Counted from the first letter of the stretch, positions 9,553 through 19,655 are shown. The stretch: 64,000 nt of DNA from an uncultured Psychroflexus sp. (GCA_913062845.1 CAJXVZ010000005.1:1-64000); one strand, 5' to 3'. Translations and numbers: made by a program. The notes: generated from the sequence alone by a model not told the origin.

Positions 9553-10032
9553 ATGGCTAAAGTCCTTTTTCTGGAAAAACAACATCTCACCTTGGTATGG
9601 GTTGTCTCCATACTTATTTTACTGTTGATAAGTATTCTGGGCTTTAGCGCCATAGGTTCGGTAAATGATAAAGGAGAGGAATTTCCTCCTTTTATTATCA
9701 TTTTTAATTTTGCTTTGATCGCTTTTCTGTTTCTGTTATCTTACAATTTTCAAATCCGTTTAACGACTGAAGAACTTGAAGTCAAATTTGGCATTGGCAT
9801 CTTAAAAAAATCCTTTCCTGTGCGTGAGATAAATGAAGAGAGCATTCAAATAGTGACACCGTCAAAATGGTATGGTATAGGCTGGCGATATAATCTCAAC
9901 GGCGACATGATCTTTAATGCCAAATACGGCAAAGCCGTTTGCTTTAAGCTAAAAAATACAGACAAAAAATACTATGTTGGTGCAGATAATTATGAGCTGC
10001 TAAAACAAAAAATACTTGAACTAAAAGCATGA
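9553..10032 (+). CDS. hypothetical membrane protein
   Basis: 159-aa ORF with two hydrophobic N-terminal segments. Confidence 0.65.
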   Translation: MAKVLFLEKQHLTLVWVVSILILLLISILGFSAIGSVNDKGEEFPPFIIIFNFALIAFLFLLSYNFQIRLTTEELEVKFGIGILKKSFPVREINEESIQIVTPSKWYGIGWRYNLNGDMIFNAKYGKAVCFKLKNTDKKYYVGADNYELLKQKILELKA

Positions 10033-10128
10033 GATTTTATCTCTATCAAAACAGATAACAACATCATTTTTAAAAATTATACTTGAAACATCATTTTGGG
10101 TTTTGTATTTTTATAAAAAATCTAAACC

Positions 10129-10908
10129 ATGTCCAGCATTATAAAAAAACAAGTAGAAAAAGTCACATACCTTTATTTCAACAGACCTGAAAAATACAAT
10201 AGCTTTAATCGTGAAATGGCCTTGTCCTTACAACAGCATCTGGATGATTGCATAAGAGACGATTCAACAAGAGCAATAGTTTTGATGGGAAAAGGCAAAG
10301 CGTTCTGCGCAGGACAGGACCTTCAGGAAGTAACTGATCCTGATAAGAATCCAGGCTTTAAAAAAATACTGGAAGAACATTATAATCCCATTGTCACAAG
10401 GATTAGAAATATTGAAATACCGGTAATTGCTGCAGTTAATGGTGTTGCAGCCGGTGCCGGAGCAAATCTTGCGCTGTGCTGCGATATTGTTGTCGCCTGT
10501 GAAAAAGCCAGCTTTATTCAGGCTTTCAGCAAAATTGGTCTTATTCCAGATAGTGGCGGCACCTATTTTTTACCAAGACTTGTAGGGTTTCAAAGAGCTT
10601 CTGCTCTTGCTATGTTAGGCGATAAAATTGATGCCTTTGAGGCTGAGCGCATGGGAATGGTCTACACCTATTACTCATCCGAAACATTTGAAAATGAAAT
10701 TGACAAACTCGCACATCGTGTAGCCAATATGCCCACCAAAGCCTTAGCTTTTATCAAAAAAGCATTGAACAAAAGTATGGAAAACAGTGTGGAACAACAG
10801 CTGGCTTTAGAGTCTGAATACCAAATTGCATCCGCGCAAACAGAGGATTATAAGGAAGGTGTAAATGCTTTTATTGAAAAAAGACAACCTAAATTTGAAG
10901 GTAAATAA
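10129..10908 (+). CDS. enoyl-CoA hydratase/isomerase family protein (PaaG-like)
   Basis: FNRPEKYNSFNREMALSLQQHL, GKGKAFCAGQDLQEV, AAVNGVAAGAGANLALCCDIVVA. Confidence 0.88.
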   Translation: MSSIIKKQVEKVTYLYFNRPEKYNSFNREMALSLQQHLDDCIRDDSTRAIVLMGKGKAFCAGQDLQEVTDPDKNPGFKKILEEHYNPIVTRIRNIEIPVIAAVNGVAAGAGANLALCCDIVVACEKASFIQAFSKIGLIPDSGGTYFLPRLVGFQRASALAMLGDKIDAFEAERMGMVYTYYSSETFENEIDKLAHRVANMPTKALAFIKKALNKSMENSVEQQLALESEYQIASAQTEDYKEGVNAFIEKRQPKFEGK

Positions 10909-11003
10909 CTTATAGAATTTTCTATTTTGGTAGCTTTAAATTTAGGAATCGCCGATCACTTCGATAAGTTCAATCTCAAGGGCGATAGATTTTTTATAAA
11001 ACA

Positions 11004-11036
11004 AACCCTGCAGGAAATAGAAATTCATGCAGGGTT
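11004..11036. terminator. inverted repeat between convergent genes
   Basis: AACCCTGCA(11004-11012) / TGCAGGGTT(11028-11036), 9-bp perfect stem. Confidence 0.5.
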
Positions 11037-11064
11037 AATAATTAATATTTCTTCCTATTTAAGA

Positions 11065-12264
11065 CTAGACTCTAATATGTCCGTCGCCGAAAACATAGTA
11101 CTTATTGGTTACTAATTGTTTTAATCCTAACGGACCTCTGTGATGTAATTTATCCGTTGAAATCGCTAACTCAGCACCAACGCCCATTTGTCCACCGTCT
11201 GTAAATCTTGATGAAGCATTATGGTATACAGCTGCAGAGTCTATCTGTTCCATAAACAATTCGGCTTCTGTTCCTTGTTCAGTCATAATGACACTAGAGT
11301 GCTTTCCTGAATATTTATTGATCTTTTCTATGGCTTCTTCAATATTTTCAACTGAAGATAAAACTATTTTTAAGGCCAAAAATTCCTCAAACCAGGTCTC
11401 TTCACTTTCAATTTTTTGCTCATTACTTAAAATTGCTGAGATTTCAGCATCTGTCAATATTTCGACATTATGATCTTTGAGTTGATTAGCCAAATCAACG
11501 ACCTTAGTTTCAAAATCAGGGATGTTTGAATTAATTAAGACCTTATCTAATGCATTACAACCGGAAATTTTATCAGTTTTGGCATTAATGATCACTTTTT
11601 TGGCCTTTTGCCAGTCTGCGTTTTCAGAGACATACAGGAAGTTATTTCCTCTACCACTAATAAGCACAGCACATGTCGCATGTGTTTTCACGAAATCTAT
11701 CAATCGTTCTCCTCCACGTGGTACAATAAGATCTAATTTCTCAGATGGATTTCTTAAAAACTCCTGAGTCTCTTCTCTGTTAATGTGCATTAGTTTTATC
11801 CAATCTTTAGATAGACCATTTTCTTCTAATGCTTCGTGCCAACAGGATTCTAGCATGATATTGCTGTTTACCGCTTCTTTACCACCCTTTAATAAAATTT
11901 TATTGTTGGCTTTGAAAGCTAAAACAGCTGCTTCTATCGTCACATCAGGTCTGGATTCGTAAATGATGAGGATCGTCCCAAAAGGATCTGTTTTGTTGAT
12001 AATTTCTAGTCCACTATCTAATCTTGTTTTAGAGATAATATTCCCAACCGGGTCATCCTGATCTTTGACTTCCTTGATTGCCTGAATCATACCATCCACT
12101 TTACTATCATCAACCACCAAACGGTCATAAAGCGCCTGGTCGTCTCTATTGAAAGCTTCAAGATCTTTCTTATTGGCTTCTATAATATCTTTACGTTTTG
12201 CTTCAATAATCTTCATCATAGATTCCAAAACGCTGTTTTTTAAAACTGTATCTAATAATTTCAT
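11065..12264 (-). CDS. proA: glutamate-5-semialdehyde dehydrogenase
   Basis: DPFGTILIIYESRPDVTIEAAVLAFKANNKILLKGGKEA...IVPRGGERLIDFV...LHHRGPLGLKQLVTNKYYVFGDGHIR. Confidence 0.95.
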   Translation of the reverse strand: MKLLDTVLKNSVLESMMKIIEAKRKDIIEANKKDLEAFNRDDQALYDRLVVDDSKVDGMIQAIKEVKDQDDPVGNIISKTRLDSGLEIINKTDPFGTILIIYESRPDVTIEAAVLAFKANNKILLKGGKEAVNSNIMLESCWHEALEENGLSKDWIKLMHINREETQEFLRNPSEKLDLIVPRGGERLIDFVKTHATCAVLISGRGNNFLYVSENADWQKAKKVIINAKTDKISGCNALDKVLINSNIPDFETKVVDLANQLKDHNVEILTDAEISAILSNEQKIESEETWFEEFLALKIVLSSVENIEEAIEKINKYSGKHSSVIMTEQGTEAELFMEQIDSAAVYHNASSRFTDGGQMGVGAELAISTDKLHHRGPLGLKQLVTNKYYVFGDGHIRV

Positions 12265-12282
12265 ATGTTATTTTTTGATTTG

Positions 12283-13053
12283 TTAAATTGAAAATTTAGT
12301 TCCTATTGTTTTACCATTTAAAATATCTAATATGATATCGTCATTTTTTCCATTGGCGATGTAAGTCGGAATATTTTTGCTGGCAGTTTGCTTGGCAATT
12401 TTTAATTTGGATTCCATTCCTCCTCTGCCTTCGCCTTCACCTTTTTCTGATGCCTGTACGTATTTTTCAACGTTTTCATGAGGTCTAACATGATGAAGTA
12501 ATTCTGATGATGGATCATTGGGATGTCCGGTATACAAACCATCAATATCTGTTAGCATGATCATCATATCGGCATTAACCAGGTCTGCCACAAGACTTGC
12601 GAGCTCATCATTATCAGAGAACATAGACATGGATAGTGAAACAGCATCATCTTCATTGGCTATTGGTATAATACCTTCGCGAAGTAAACCTTCGTAACAG
12701 TTAATCATATTTTGTCTGTATTTACCCGGTGCAAAATCTCTTTTAGTGGCCAAGACCTGCGCACAGCGCATTCCAAAGTCATGAAACATAGTATAATAGT
12801 GTCTCATTAATCTTGGCTGACCTACTGAGGAATAAATCTGTCGCCTAACCGATGGATTTTTTTCATCGGAACCACCGAGAACTTCCTTACCTGCAATAGC
12901 CGAACCGGAAGATACCAAAATTGTAATTATATCTCTTTCATACAAATAGGCTATTTGTCTCACAAGATTCTTGAGAATCGGACCAACAATGCGATTGTTC
13001 CTGTTGGTCATGACATTAGTTCCTACTTTTACTACTATTCTTTTTTTAAACAT
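12283..13053 (-). CDS. proB: glutamate 5-kinase
   Basis: RIVVKVGTNVMTNRNN...VSSGSAIAGKEVLGG...FSDNDELASLVADLVNADMMIMLTDIDGLY; compact form lacking a PUA domain. Confidence 0.93.
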   Translation of the reverse strand: MFKKRIVVKVGTNVMTNRNNRIVGPILKNLVRQIAYLYERDIITILVSSGSAIAGKEVLGGSDEKNPSVRRQIYSSVGQPRLMRHYYTMFHDFGMRCAQVLATKRDFAPGKYRQNMINCYEGLLREGIIPIANEDDAVSLSMSMFSDNDELASLVADLVNADMMIMLTDIDGLYTGHPNDPSSELLHHVRPHENVEKYVQASEKGEGEGRGGMESKLKIAKQTASKNIPTYIANGKNDDIILDILNGKTIGTKFSI

Positions 13054-13056
13054 AAC

Positions 13057-13860
13057 TTATTTTTCTCCTAGTTCAGTTGCTCTGTTGAAAGCAGCATAAG
13101 CTGCTTCTTTTATCAGTTCTTTGACGTTATTGTCTTCCATACTATCCAACGCCGCACGAGTTGTACCACCTTTAGACGCTACCCGATCCATCCAGGTCTC
13201 CGGTGATAAATCGGAATCGTTGAATAAGGTTACAGCACCTTCAAATGTATTACTAACCAATACTTTTGAATCGTTGTCTGAAAATCCCATCTTTTTAGCA
13301 GCTTCAAGCATAGACTGCATAAAATAAAATATATATGCAGGTCCGCTTCCTGAAATACCTGTAGATTTATTAATGAAATCTTCATTTTTTACATGGATAG
13401 ACTCTCCTGTAGTGTCCAAAAGGTTTCTAACCATGATTAATTCTACTCTGGTTACTTCTTCGGAAGCTGTAAATGAAGTTACGCCTTTACCTACCTTCGC
13501 GGGAAGATTTGGCATGGTCCTCACAACCTTATCTACATCGAGCAAATTTTGAATTTTTTCAATAGTGATTCCTGCCATTAGAGAAACAAATACTTGCTGG
13601 TTATTCACGAATGGTTTGATTTCCTCAAACAATTCTTCACAGTGATATGGTTTAACCGCAATAAAAACGATATCTGCTTTTGGCAAACAATCTTCTATTT
13701 TTTCATAGACATCAAATCGTCCATCTTTTCTTAATAATTCAATGGTTTCAGTTGAAATGTCATGGATCATAAGTTTTCTCCTGTTGAGAAAAGACGATTG
13801 TGCCATTCCTTCAGAATAGGTTAAACCCATATTACCGGCACCAATTACTAATACTTTCAT
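13057..13860 (-). CDS. proC: pyrroline-5-carboxylate reductase
   Basis: GAGNMGLTYSEGM, VRTMPNLPAKVGKGVTSF, SGSGPAYIFYFMQSM, VASKGGTTRAAL. Confidence 0.95.
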   Translation of the reverse strand: MKVLVIGAGNMGLTYSEGMAQSSFLNRRKLMIHDISTETIELLRKDGRFDVYEKIEDCLPKADIVFIAVKPYHCEELFEEIKPFVNNQQVFVSLMAGITIEKIQNLLDVDKVVRTMPNLPAKVGKGVTSFTASEEVTRVELIMVRNLLDTTGESIHVKNEDFINKSTGISGSGPAYIFYFMQSMLEAAKKMGFSDNDSKVLVSNTFEGAVTLFNDSDLSPETWMDRVASKGGTTRAALDSMEDNNVKELIKEAAYAAFNRATELGEK

Positions 13861-14090
13861 TTTTTAATTTTAAAATTTGTATAATAGGTATCAAGCATAG
13901 TGCTGTCTTATACAGATTAAGATTAAGTTTTGTTAATACTTGGTTAAAATAAATATAATCAACTGTAATACAAATATTTAAACGATTAAACGACAGAATA
14001 AAGACTTAATAAAGTGTTAAAAACCCTGACATAAAGACAGAACAATGAAGCTATCAGAAATAATCATTGTAAATTTAGTAAGGTCTGTTT

Positions 14091-15236
14091 CTAAAAAGCC
14101 TCTGCAATTCCAAAGTAAATATTGCTCTTGTTGTCGCTAAAGCCCCAATCCAGTCTGATATTGAGATTTTCAGACTTATCAATTTTAAATCTTAAGCCTA
14201 CGCCATAATTAGGTTTTAATTCATTCAGTTTTAACTCTGAAATATTATTGTAAACATTGCCAAACCCTACAAAAGCAACAGCACCTAACCTGGAATTTAT
14301 AAATGACTTCCGGTATTCTATTTGAGTAGCGATCATATCTCTGTCCACGTATCTGCCTTCACGATAACCTCTCATGATATCACTTCCTCCAAAAAAGGAA
14401 AACTCAGAAAATGGTATATCACCACGTGAGAATCGGCCTGTTGTCTGGAAAGCAATAACGTCTTTGGTTTTATTGTTTAAAGAAAAATAATGTCTAAGGT
14501 CATATCTGAGAAGCCTGAAATCATGTGTACTTCCAAAAATATCATTATATACGCCAAAGGTTCCTTCAAAATACCATCCTTTTGTAGCATTTAACAGATT
14601 ATTTCTGCTATCATACAGTGCTGCTGTTTCTAATCCTGCAGAAGTTGAACCGTCAAAACCTGTTGGTTTTTGTAAATCGATCAGTCCGTCTTCCTCTATA
14701 GCAGTATTGAAAATATGATTAAGTCTTAAACCACCTCCTATAAAAAGATACCTTGTAAACATTTGTTTCAAAAAAATAGGTTCAAAAAGAAGTTGATAAT
14801 AATTGTATTCCTCTTCGTTGCTTACGGGTGTATCATTTCCAATGCCATAATATAATCTGGGGTAGTTTTGGAACAAAAAATTTCCTTCGATAACCCATTT
14901 TTCCTGATTGGTAAACATTTCAAAACCGGAATAAATAAAAAACTGGTTGTTCAAAGTATACTGCACGGACATAGGTAGATTGGAAGTTCTTGTCTCTTCT
15001 CCGCTACCATTAAATTTGAACAGGTATTTTGCTCCTACACCAAATGCCAGGCTCTTTTCGGGACTATAACTTGTTACCGGTGCCAGAATCAATTTTTGCT
15101 TATAAATGGTAGAGTCCCTGGCAACTGCTTGTTTATTAGGGTAAATGGTAAAAAACTCTTTGATCTCTTCAAAGTCCTGAGCCCTGAGATTTATAAATGT
15201 AAATAAGGTGATTAAAAGTATGTATATCTTGATAAT
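14091..15236 (-). CDS. BamA/Omp85-family outer membrane protein; true start uncertain
   Basis: Surface-antigen-like barrel; coding frame extends upstream of the TTG at 15092 through a signal-peptide-like IKIYILLITLFTFINLRAQ to TAA at 15246-15248 with no ATG/GTG/TTG ahead of the signal peptide. Confidence 0.8.
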   Translation of the reverse strand: MIKIYILLITLFTFINLRAQDFEEIKEFFTIYPNKQAVARDSTIYKQKLILAPVTSYSPEKSLAFGVGAKYLFKFNGSGEETRTSNLPMSVQYTLNNQFFIYSGFEMFTNQEKWVIEGNFLFQNYPRLYYGIGNDTPVSNEEEYNYYQLLFEPIFLKQMFTRYLFIGGGLRLNHIFNTAIEEDGLIDLQKPTGFDGSTSAGLETAALYDSRNNLLNATKGWYFEGTFGVYNDIFGSTHDFRLLRYDLRHYFSLNNKTKDVIAFQTTGRFSRGDIPFSEFSFFGGSDIMRGYREGRYVDRDMIATQIEYRKSFINSRLGAVAFVGFGNVYNNISELKLNELKPNYGVGLRFKIDKSENLNIRLDWGFSDNKSNIYFGIAEAF

Positions 15237-15256
15237 AGTGTGTTTTTAATTTAAAG

Positions 15257-15288
15257 AAAAAAAGCCCCACAAGGGGCTTTTTGTATTT
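15257..15288. terminator. hairpin AAAAAGCCCCACAAGGGGCTTTTT
   Basis: Perfect GC stem flanked by A- and T-runs, between the OmpA-family gene and the Omp85-family gene. Confidence 0.8.
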
Positions 15289-15304
15289 AGGGTATTTTCG
15301 TTTT

Positions 15305-16138
15305 TTACATTTTCATACCTTCCTCGATCATCTTATAAAATTGATCGATTTTTGGTAATACAACTATTTTGGTTCTTCTGTTTCTTGCTTTTCCAAAATC
15401 GTATTCATTTGATTCCAGAGGAATATACTCTCCTCTACCTGCAGCTACCATTCTGGTTGGATCTACACCATATTCATTTTGAAGCACCTGAACTACAGAT
15501 ACAGCACGTTTAGTACTTAAATCCCAGTTATCTCTAAAGCATTCAGTTTTTATAGGATCATCGTCCGTATGGCCTTCTACCATAAATTCAAAATCTGGTT
15601 TTGCTTTTATAACTTTAGCCACTTTTCCAAGCACAGCTTTTGCTTCATCTGTTAACTTATATTGACCACTTCCAAATAATAATTTGTCTGAAATAGAAAC
15701 AAATACAACACCTTTTTCAACATTGATTTGTATATCTTCATCATCCATGTCTCCTACAGCTCCTTTTAAACTTTGTACCAAAGCAAGGGTAACACTGTCT
15801 TTTCTGTTAATAGCATCACGCATGTATTTGATTTGCATGTCCTTTTCCTTAAGACTCTCCAGTGTTTTTTCGAGATTTTCGGCACCTTTTTGAGTCAAAG
15901 TCGTAAGATTGCCTTGTTGGTTGAATAAGGACTTGTTTGTTTCTTTAAGAACGGCTATTTGTCCTTTAAGATTTTGATTCTCATCATTACACATGTTCAA
16001 CTTCATTGTTGCTGTGTCGAGGAGTGCTTTAGTTTCACTGTATTTACTTTCAGCCTCAGCAAGTTTCTTTTTTGAAACACAAGATGTTGAAATGATTGAA
16101 AATAAAATTAAACCAATGATTACTTTTGTATGCTTCAT
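15305..16138 (-). CDS. OmpA family lipoprotein
   Basis: Lipobox-like STSCVSKKK; coiled region; C-terminal FMVEGHTDDDPIKTECFRDNWDLSTKRAVSVVQVLQNEYGVDPTRMVAAGRGE. Confidence 0.9.
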   Translation of the reverse strand: MKHTKVIIGLILFSIISTSCVSKKKLAEAESKYSETKALLDTATMKLNMCNDENQNLKGQIAVLKETNKSLFNQQGNLTTLTQKGAENLEKTLESLKEKDMQIKYMRDAINRKDSVTLALVQSLKGAVGDMDDEDIQINVEKGVVFVSISDKLLFGSGQYKLTDEAKAVLGKVAKVIKAKPDFEFMVEGHTDDDPIKTECFRDNWDLSTKRAVSVVQVLQNEYGVDPTRMVAAGRGEYIPLESNEYDFGKARNRRTKIVVLPKIDQFYKMIEEGMKM

Positions 16139-16220
16139 TTTTTCTGTTAATTTATAATTTAATATAAGGCAAATTTAATTTAATGTATCCGGTTAATAAG
16201 AGGGATTAACAATAATTTTT

Positions 16221-17213
16221 TTATTCCAGTTCAGTATATTTCTTTCTGTTCAAAATATAATAATCGTAGACGATTGAATGTGTTTTAAAATAATCTGACC
16301 TTAGTTCTTTTTCTCTCTTTTTATAATAAAGGTTGAACCGAAAAAACATCGTCCAATGTGCTTTTATAACGGCAAGTATATGCCGAAATTGCCCTAAAAT
16401 TAAAAATCTTAGGCTTGCAAAACCATCCAGTAATAATCTTATAAAAATAATATTAAACCAATTGGGCTCAGGGACGTTTTTTATGATGTTGTAAAGAGAA
16501 TTTCTAAAATTAAGTAAAGTCTTTCTGGGATTGAGTGATTGCAGAGTAGCCCCGCCGAGATGATAAACTTTACTTTGATGACAATACCATATTTTGTAAC
16601 CCGAATTAAAGGCTCTCCAGCACAAATCAATTTCTTCCTGATGTGCAAAATAAGTTTCATCAAAACCCCCTAATCTCTTAAAAACATTAAGCTTAACAGC
16701 AAAACAGGCACCACTCGCCCAGAAAATCTCTGTATCTTCATCGTACTGACCTTCATCTCTCTCCAGAGTAGAAAATATTCTTCCTCTGCAGTAAGGGTAG
16801 CCATAAGCATCCACAAAACCTCCGGCTGCACCGGCATATTCAAAATGATCTGGCTTTTTGTAATCAAGGATTTTTGGTTGAACAACCGAAATCCTAGTAT
16901 CCATTTCAAAGCTTTCCCTTATAGGATTTAACCAGTTTTCAGTCACTTTTACATCATTGTTCAATAGAATGACAACATCGGCTTCAATCTTTCTTAATCC
17001 TTCATTATACCCACCGGCATATCCGAGGTTTTTTTCAAGAGAAATGACCTTTATGCTGTTCAGGTTATTTTTTATATAATCAATAGACTGATCTGTGGAA
17101 GCATTATCAATGACATACACCTCGGCTTCCTGCGAATATTTCAGCACATCCGGTAAAAACTCTCTTAGAAGGTCATGGCCATTCCAGTTTAATATGACTA
17201 CAGCTATTTTCAT
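16221..17213 (-). CDS. glycosyltransferase family 2 protein
   Basis: VVILNWNGHDLLREFLPDVLKYS...YVIDNASTDQSIDYIK...ADVVILLNNDVKV. Confidence 0.92.
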   Translation of the reverse strand: MKIAVVILNWNGHDLLREFLPDVLKYSQEAEVYVIDNASTDQSIDYIKNNLNSIKVISLEKNLGYAGGYNEGLRKIEADVVILLNNDVKVTENWLNPIRESFEMDTRISVVQPKILDYKKPDHFEYAGAAGGFVDAYGYPYCRGRIFSTLERDEGQYDEDTEIFWASGACFAVKLNVFKRLGGFDETYFAHQEEIDLCWRAFNSGYKIWYCHQSKVYHLGGATLQSLNPRKTLLNFRNSLYNIIKNVPEPNWFNIIFIRLLLDGFASLRFLILGQFRHILAVIKAHWTMFFRFNLYYKKREKELRSDYFKTHSIVYDYYILNRKKYTELE

Positions 17214-17216
17214 TAT

Positions 17217-17651
17217 TTATGGTAAATCAGGTAAAAAAATATAGGATTGTTTTTTATAATCAAGCTGACAAAAGTAATGATTTATGCCATTGGTCAACAT
17301 CAGATAATCTGCCTCCAGACTCAGATTGTATCTGGCTATCTGGTCAAAAACTTCCTGATCTAGCTTGACTTCCGGCGATTTACATTCTACAATCAATTTT
17401 ATGCTCCCATCATTTTTATACACAAGTATATCATAACGTTTTGACATGCCGTTAACGTCAACTTTTTTCTCTTCATTCATCAAATGTGGTGAGTTTTTTT
17501 TCTCATTAATCAAAAACATGACACAATTTTGCCTTACCCATTCCTCGGGCGTAAGCACAATAAATTTTTTTCTAAGCTTGGAAAAAATCCTGACTTTGTT
17601 TTGGTATTTTTGAAATCTAAAATCGTATTTAGGAAAATTGAGTTTATACAT
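17217..17651 (-). CDS. type I restriction enzyme HsdR N-terminal domain-like protein (solitary)
   Basis: VRQNCVMFLINEKKNSPHL...RYDILVYKNDGSIKLIVECKSPEVKLDQEVFDQIARYNLSLEADYLMLTNG, a PD-(D/E)XK-like pattern. Confidence 0.8.
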   Translation of the reverse strand: MYKLNFPKYDFRFQKYQNKVRIFSKLRKKFIVLTPEEWVRQNCVMFLINEKKNSPHLMNEEKKVDVNGMSKRYDILVYKNDGSIKLIVECKSPEVKLDQEVFDQIARYNLSLEADYLMLTNGINHYFCQLDYKKQSYIFLPDLP

Positions 17652-17673
17652 ATTATAAGAAGTATATCATAAA

Positions 17674-18681
17674 ATGAAAGAAGCCTTAGCTTTACTGAAA
17701 AGAATTCAACAAAAGCAATATCAACCTGTCTATTTACTTCAGGGTGCTGAAGAAACCTATTTTGTTGACCTTATCGCAAAATACATCGAAGATAATGTAT
17801 TAGCAGAAGACCAAAAGGCTTTCAATCAAACTATACTTTATGGCAAAGATACTGATGTTGATGAATTAATCAACCTGGCAAAAAGATATCCTATGATGGC
17901 TGAACATCAGGTCATCATTTTACGCGAAGCTCAGTCTTTGAAAAACCCCGATAAATTGGAAGCATATGTTGCTCAACCCCAACCAACTACTATATTGGTT
18001 TTGTGCTTCAAACATAAAAAACCCGATGGCAGAAAAAAAGTTTTTAAAGATATTAAATCAAAATATGAATACTTTGTAACAGGAAGACTTTACGAAAATG
18101 ATGTGATGAACTGGATAGAGAGCAGTTTGGGCAAATCGAATTACAGGATTTCTCCAAAGGGAATAAAAATGCTCATTGAATTTTTGGGAAACAGCATATC
18201 CAAAATTGATAAGGAACTTGAAAAACTAAAACAAATCCTGCCTCAAGGTAGTACTATACAGCCCGAACATATCGAAGAACATATTGGTATTAGCAAAGAT
18301 TACAATGTATTTGAAATGTGCAAGGCTATTAGTTTTAAGGACGAACTGAAAGCGCAAAAAATAGTAAAGTACTTTTCACAGAATTCTAAGAATCACCCTT
18401 TAGTTTTAAGCCTCGGGCAACTTTACAATCACTTTAGTAAAATTGCCCTTTATCATACTTTAATTAAAAAAGATAAATATTCAGCAGCAAAGACATTGGG
18501 TGTTGCCCCTTTCTTTGTAAGTGACTATGCCATAGCCTCACAAAATTACAGTCTCAAAAAGACGACCAGTATTTTAGATATGATCCGTGTAGCAGATGCC
18601 AATAGTAAAGGCATAAACACCGCCAGTGTTCAGGATGGCGATATTCTTAGGAGTCTCATAGCAAAGATCATGAGGGCCTAA
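17674..18681 (+). CDS. holA: DNA polymerase III subunit delta
   Basis: QPVYLLQGAEETYFVDLIAKYIEDNVLAEDQKAFNQTILYGKDTD...ISKIDKELEKL. Confidence 0.9.
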   Translation: MKEALALLKRIQQKQYQPVYLLQGAEETYFVDLIAKYIEDNVLAEDQKAFNQTILYGKDTDVDELINLAKRYPMMAEHQVIILREAQSLKNPDKLEAYVAQPQPTTILVLCFKHKKPDGRKKVFKDIKSKYEYFVTGRLYENDVMNWIESSLGKSNYRISPKGIKMLIEFLGNSISKIDKELEKLKQILPQGSTIQPEHIEEHIGISKDYNVFEMCKAISFKDELKAQKIVKYFSQNSKNHPLVLSLGQLYNHFSKIALYHTLIKKDKYSAAKTLGVAPFFVSDYAIASQNYSLKKTTSILDMIRVADANSKGINTASVQDGDILRSLIAKIMRA

Positions 18682-18851
18682 GCTTCTTTTCTCAACTTGT
18701 CGATCTCTTTGGCGACTTCTTCCGCCTCAGCTGTTTTTTTATCTGCCAGTTGCCTGTTGGTTTTAGATAAATCAAACGCTTCTTTTTGTAGCTTAGCGTA
18801 CTTGTCTCTTAACTGATCTAACTTAGATTTCTTTTTGAATAGTCCGAACAT
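18678..18851 (-). CDS. small charged protein, Lacal_2735-like
   Basis: 57-aa ORF missing from the supplied track: MFGLFKKKSKLDQLRDKYAKLQKEAFDLSKTNRQLADKKTAEAEEVAKEIDKLRKEA; 3' end overlaps holA by 4 bp. Confidence 0.75.
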   Translation of the reverse strand: MFGLFKKKSKLDQLRDKYAKLQKEAFDLSKTNRQLADKKTAEAEEVAKEIDKLRKEA

Positions 18852-18920
18852 GATTTTTCTTTCAAATTTACTTTAGTCGTTACAATTTAATGCAGGCCTT
18901 GATATACTATTAACCTTTAT

Positions 18921-19514
18921 TTAGTCTATTTTCAAAGATTTATGCATCTCCTTTTTAGCCTCGAGGATATCCTCAAAGAACACCTGGAAATCATCATAAA
19001 AAAGTGAATAGTCCGTTTTAAGAATTGATATAGAATGGTGCAGATTTGAATTATGCCTTGTCCTGTTGTTCATTTGCTTTAGTATATCCTGAAGTTTGTC
19101 TAATTCTCTGTAACTCAATAACCAGTTATATTTCATCATTACAGGCAAAACACGCTTTACGTTATCCGGCAAAAGATGCTGGTTCTTTTTGAGTAATGCA
19201 TAAAATGAAGAAACATATACTTCTAATGGCTGCTCAGAATAATCCGTAAAATTTCTAGCAAGGAAATGATCGTAAAACATATCTACAATCACAGCAGAAT
19301 AATGTCTGAAATCCCCAAACAGTCTTTTTTTACTATGTCTGAAGATAGGATGAGCGTCTGTGTAGGTATCAATTTTTCTGTGCAGTAATATGCCCTTCTG
19401 AATGTCTTCAGGATAATTCAGATATTTTTTACCAGGTACAAAATCGGCTATAAAATTACCGATCTTTATGCCATCCTGATTACCGGAAAGGAAAATATGG
19501 GCTAAATAATTCAT
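18921..19514 (-). CDS. acyl carrier protein phosphodiesterase-like (AcpH/DUF479)
   Basis: MNYLAHIFLSGNQDGIKIGNFIADFVPGK...GILLHRKIDTYTDAHPIFRHSKKRL...VDMFYDHFLARNF. Confidence 0.9.
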   Translation of the reverse strand: MNYLAHIFLSGNQDGIKIGNFIADFVPGKKYLNYPEDIQKGILLHRKIDTYTDAHPIFRHSKKRLFGDFRHYSAVIVDMFYDHFLARNFTDYSEQPLEVYVSSFYALLKKNQHLLPDNVKRVLPVMMKYNWLLSYRELDKLQDILKQMNNRTRHNSNLHHSISILKTDYSLFYDDFQVFFEDILEAKKEMHKSLKID

Positions 19515-19655
19515 ATTTTAAAATTAATTGAAAAATAGACAAACACCTTATGAATGACCTTTTTTATTGATTTTTTTTAAAAACCTAAACACTTCAGCTT
19601 TTTAGACCATACAATTTTAAAAATCATGTATTTTTGAAAAATAAAATTAAACAAT

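Noticed and set aside
9553-9600. Possible fusion of the DUF4199 remnant to the 9553-10032 gene
   Set aside because: The two are separated by a stop and the second has its own plausible ATG and hydrophobic start.
10927-11115. 62-aa ORF between the PaaG-like gene and proA
   Set aside because: Runs through the 9-bp terminator-like hairpin and into the proA 3' end; no independent evidence for coding.
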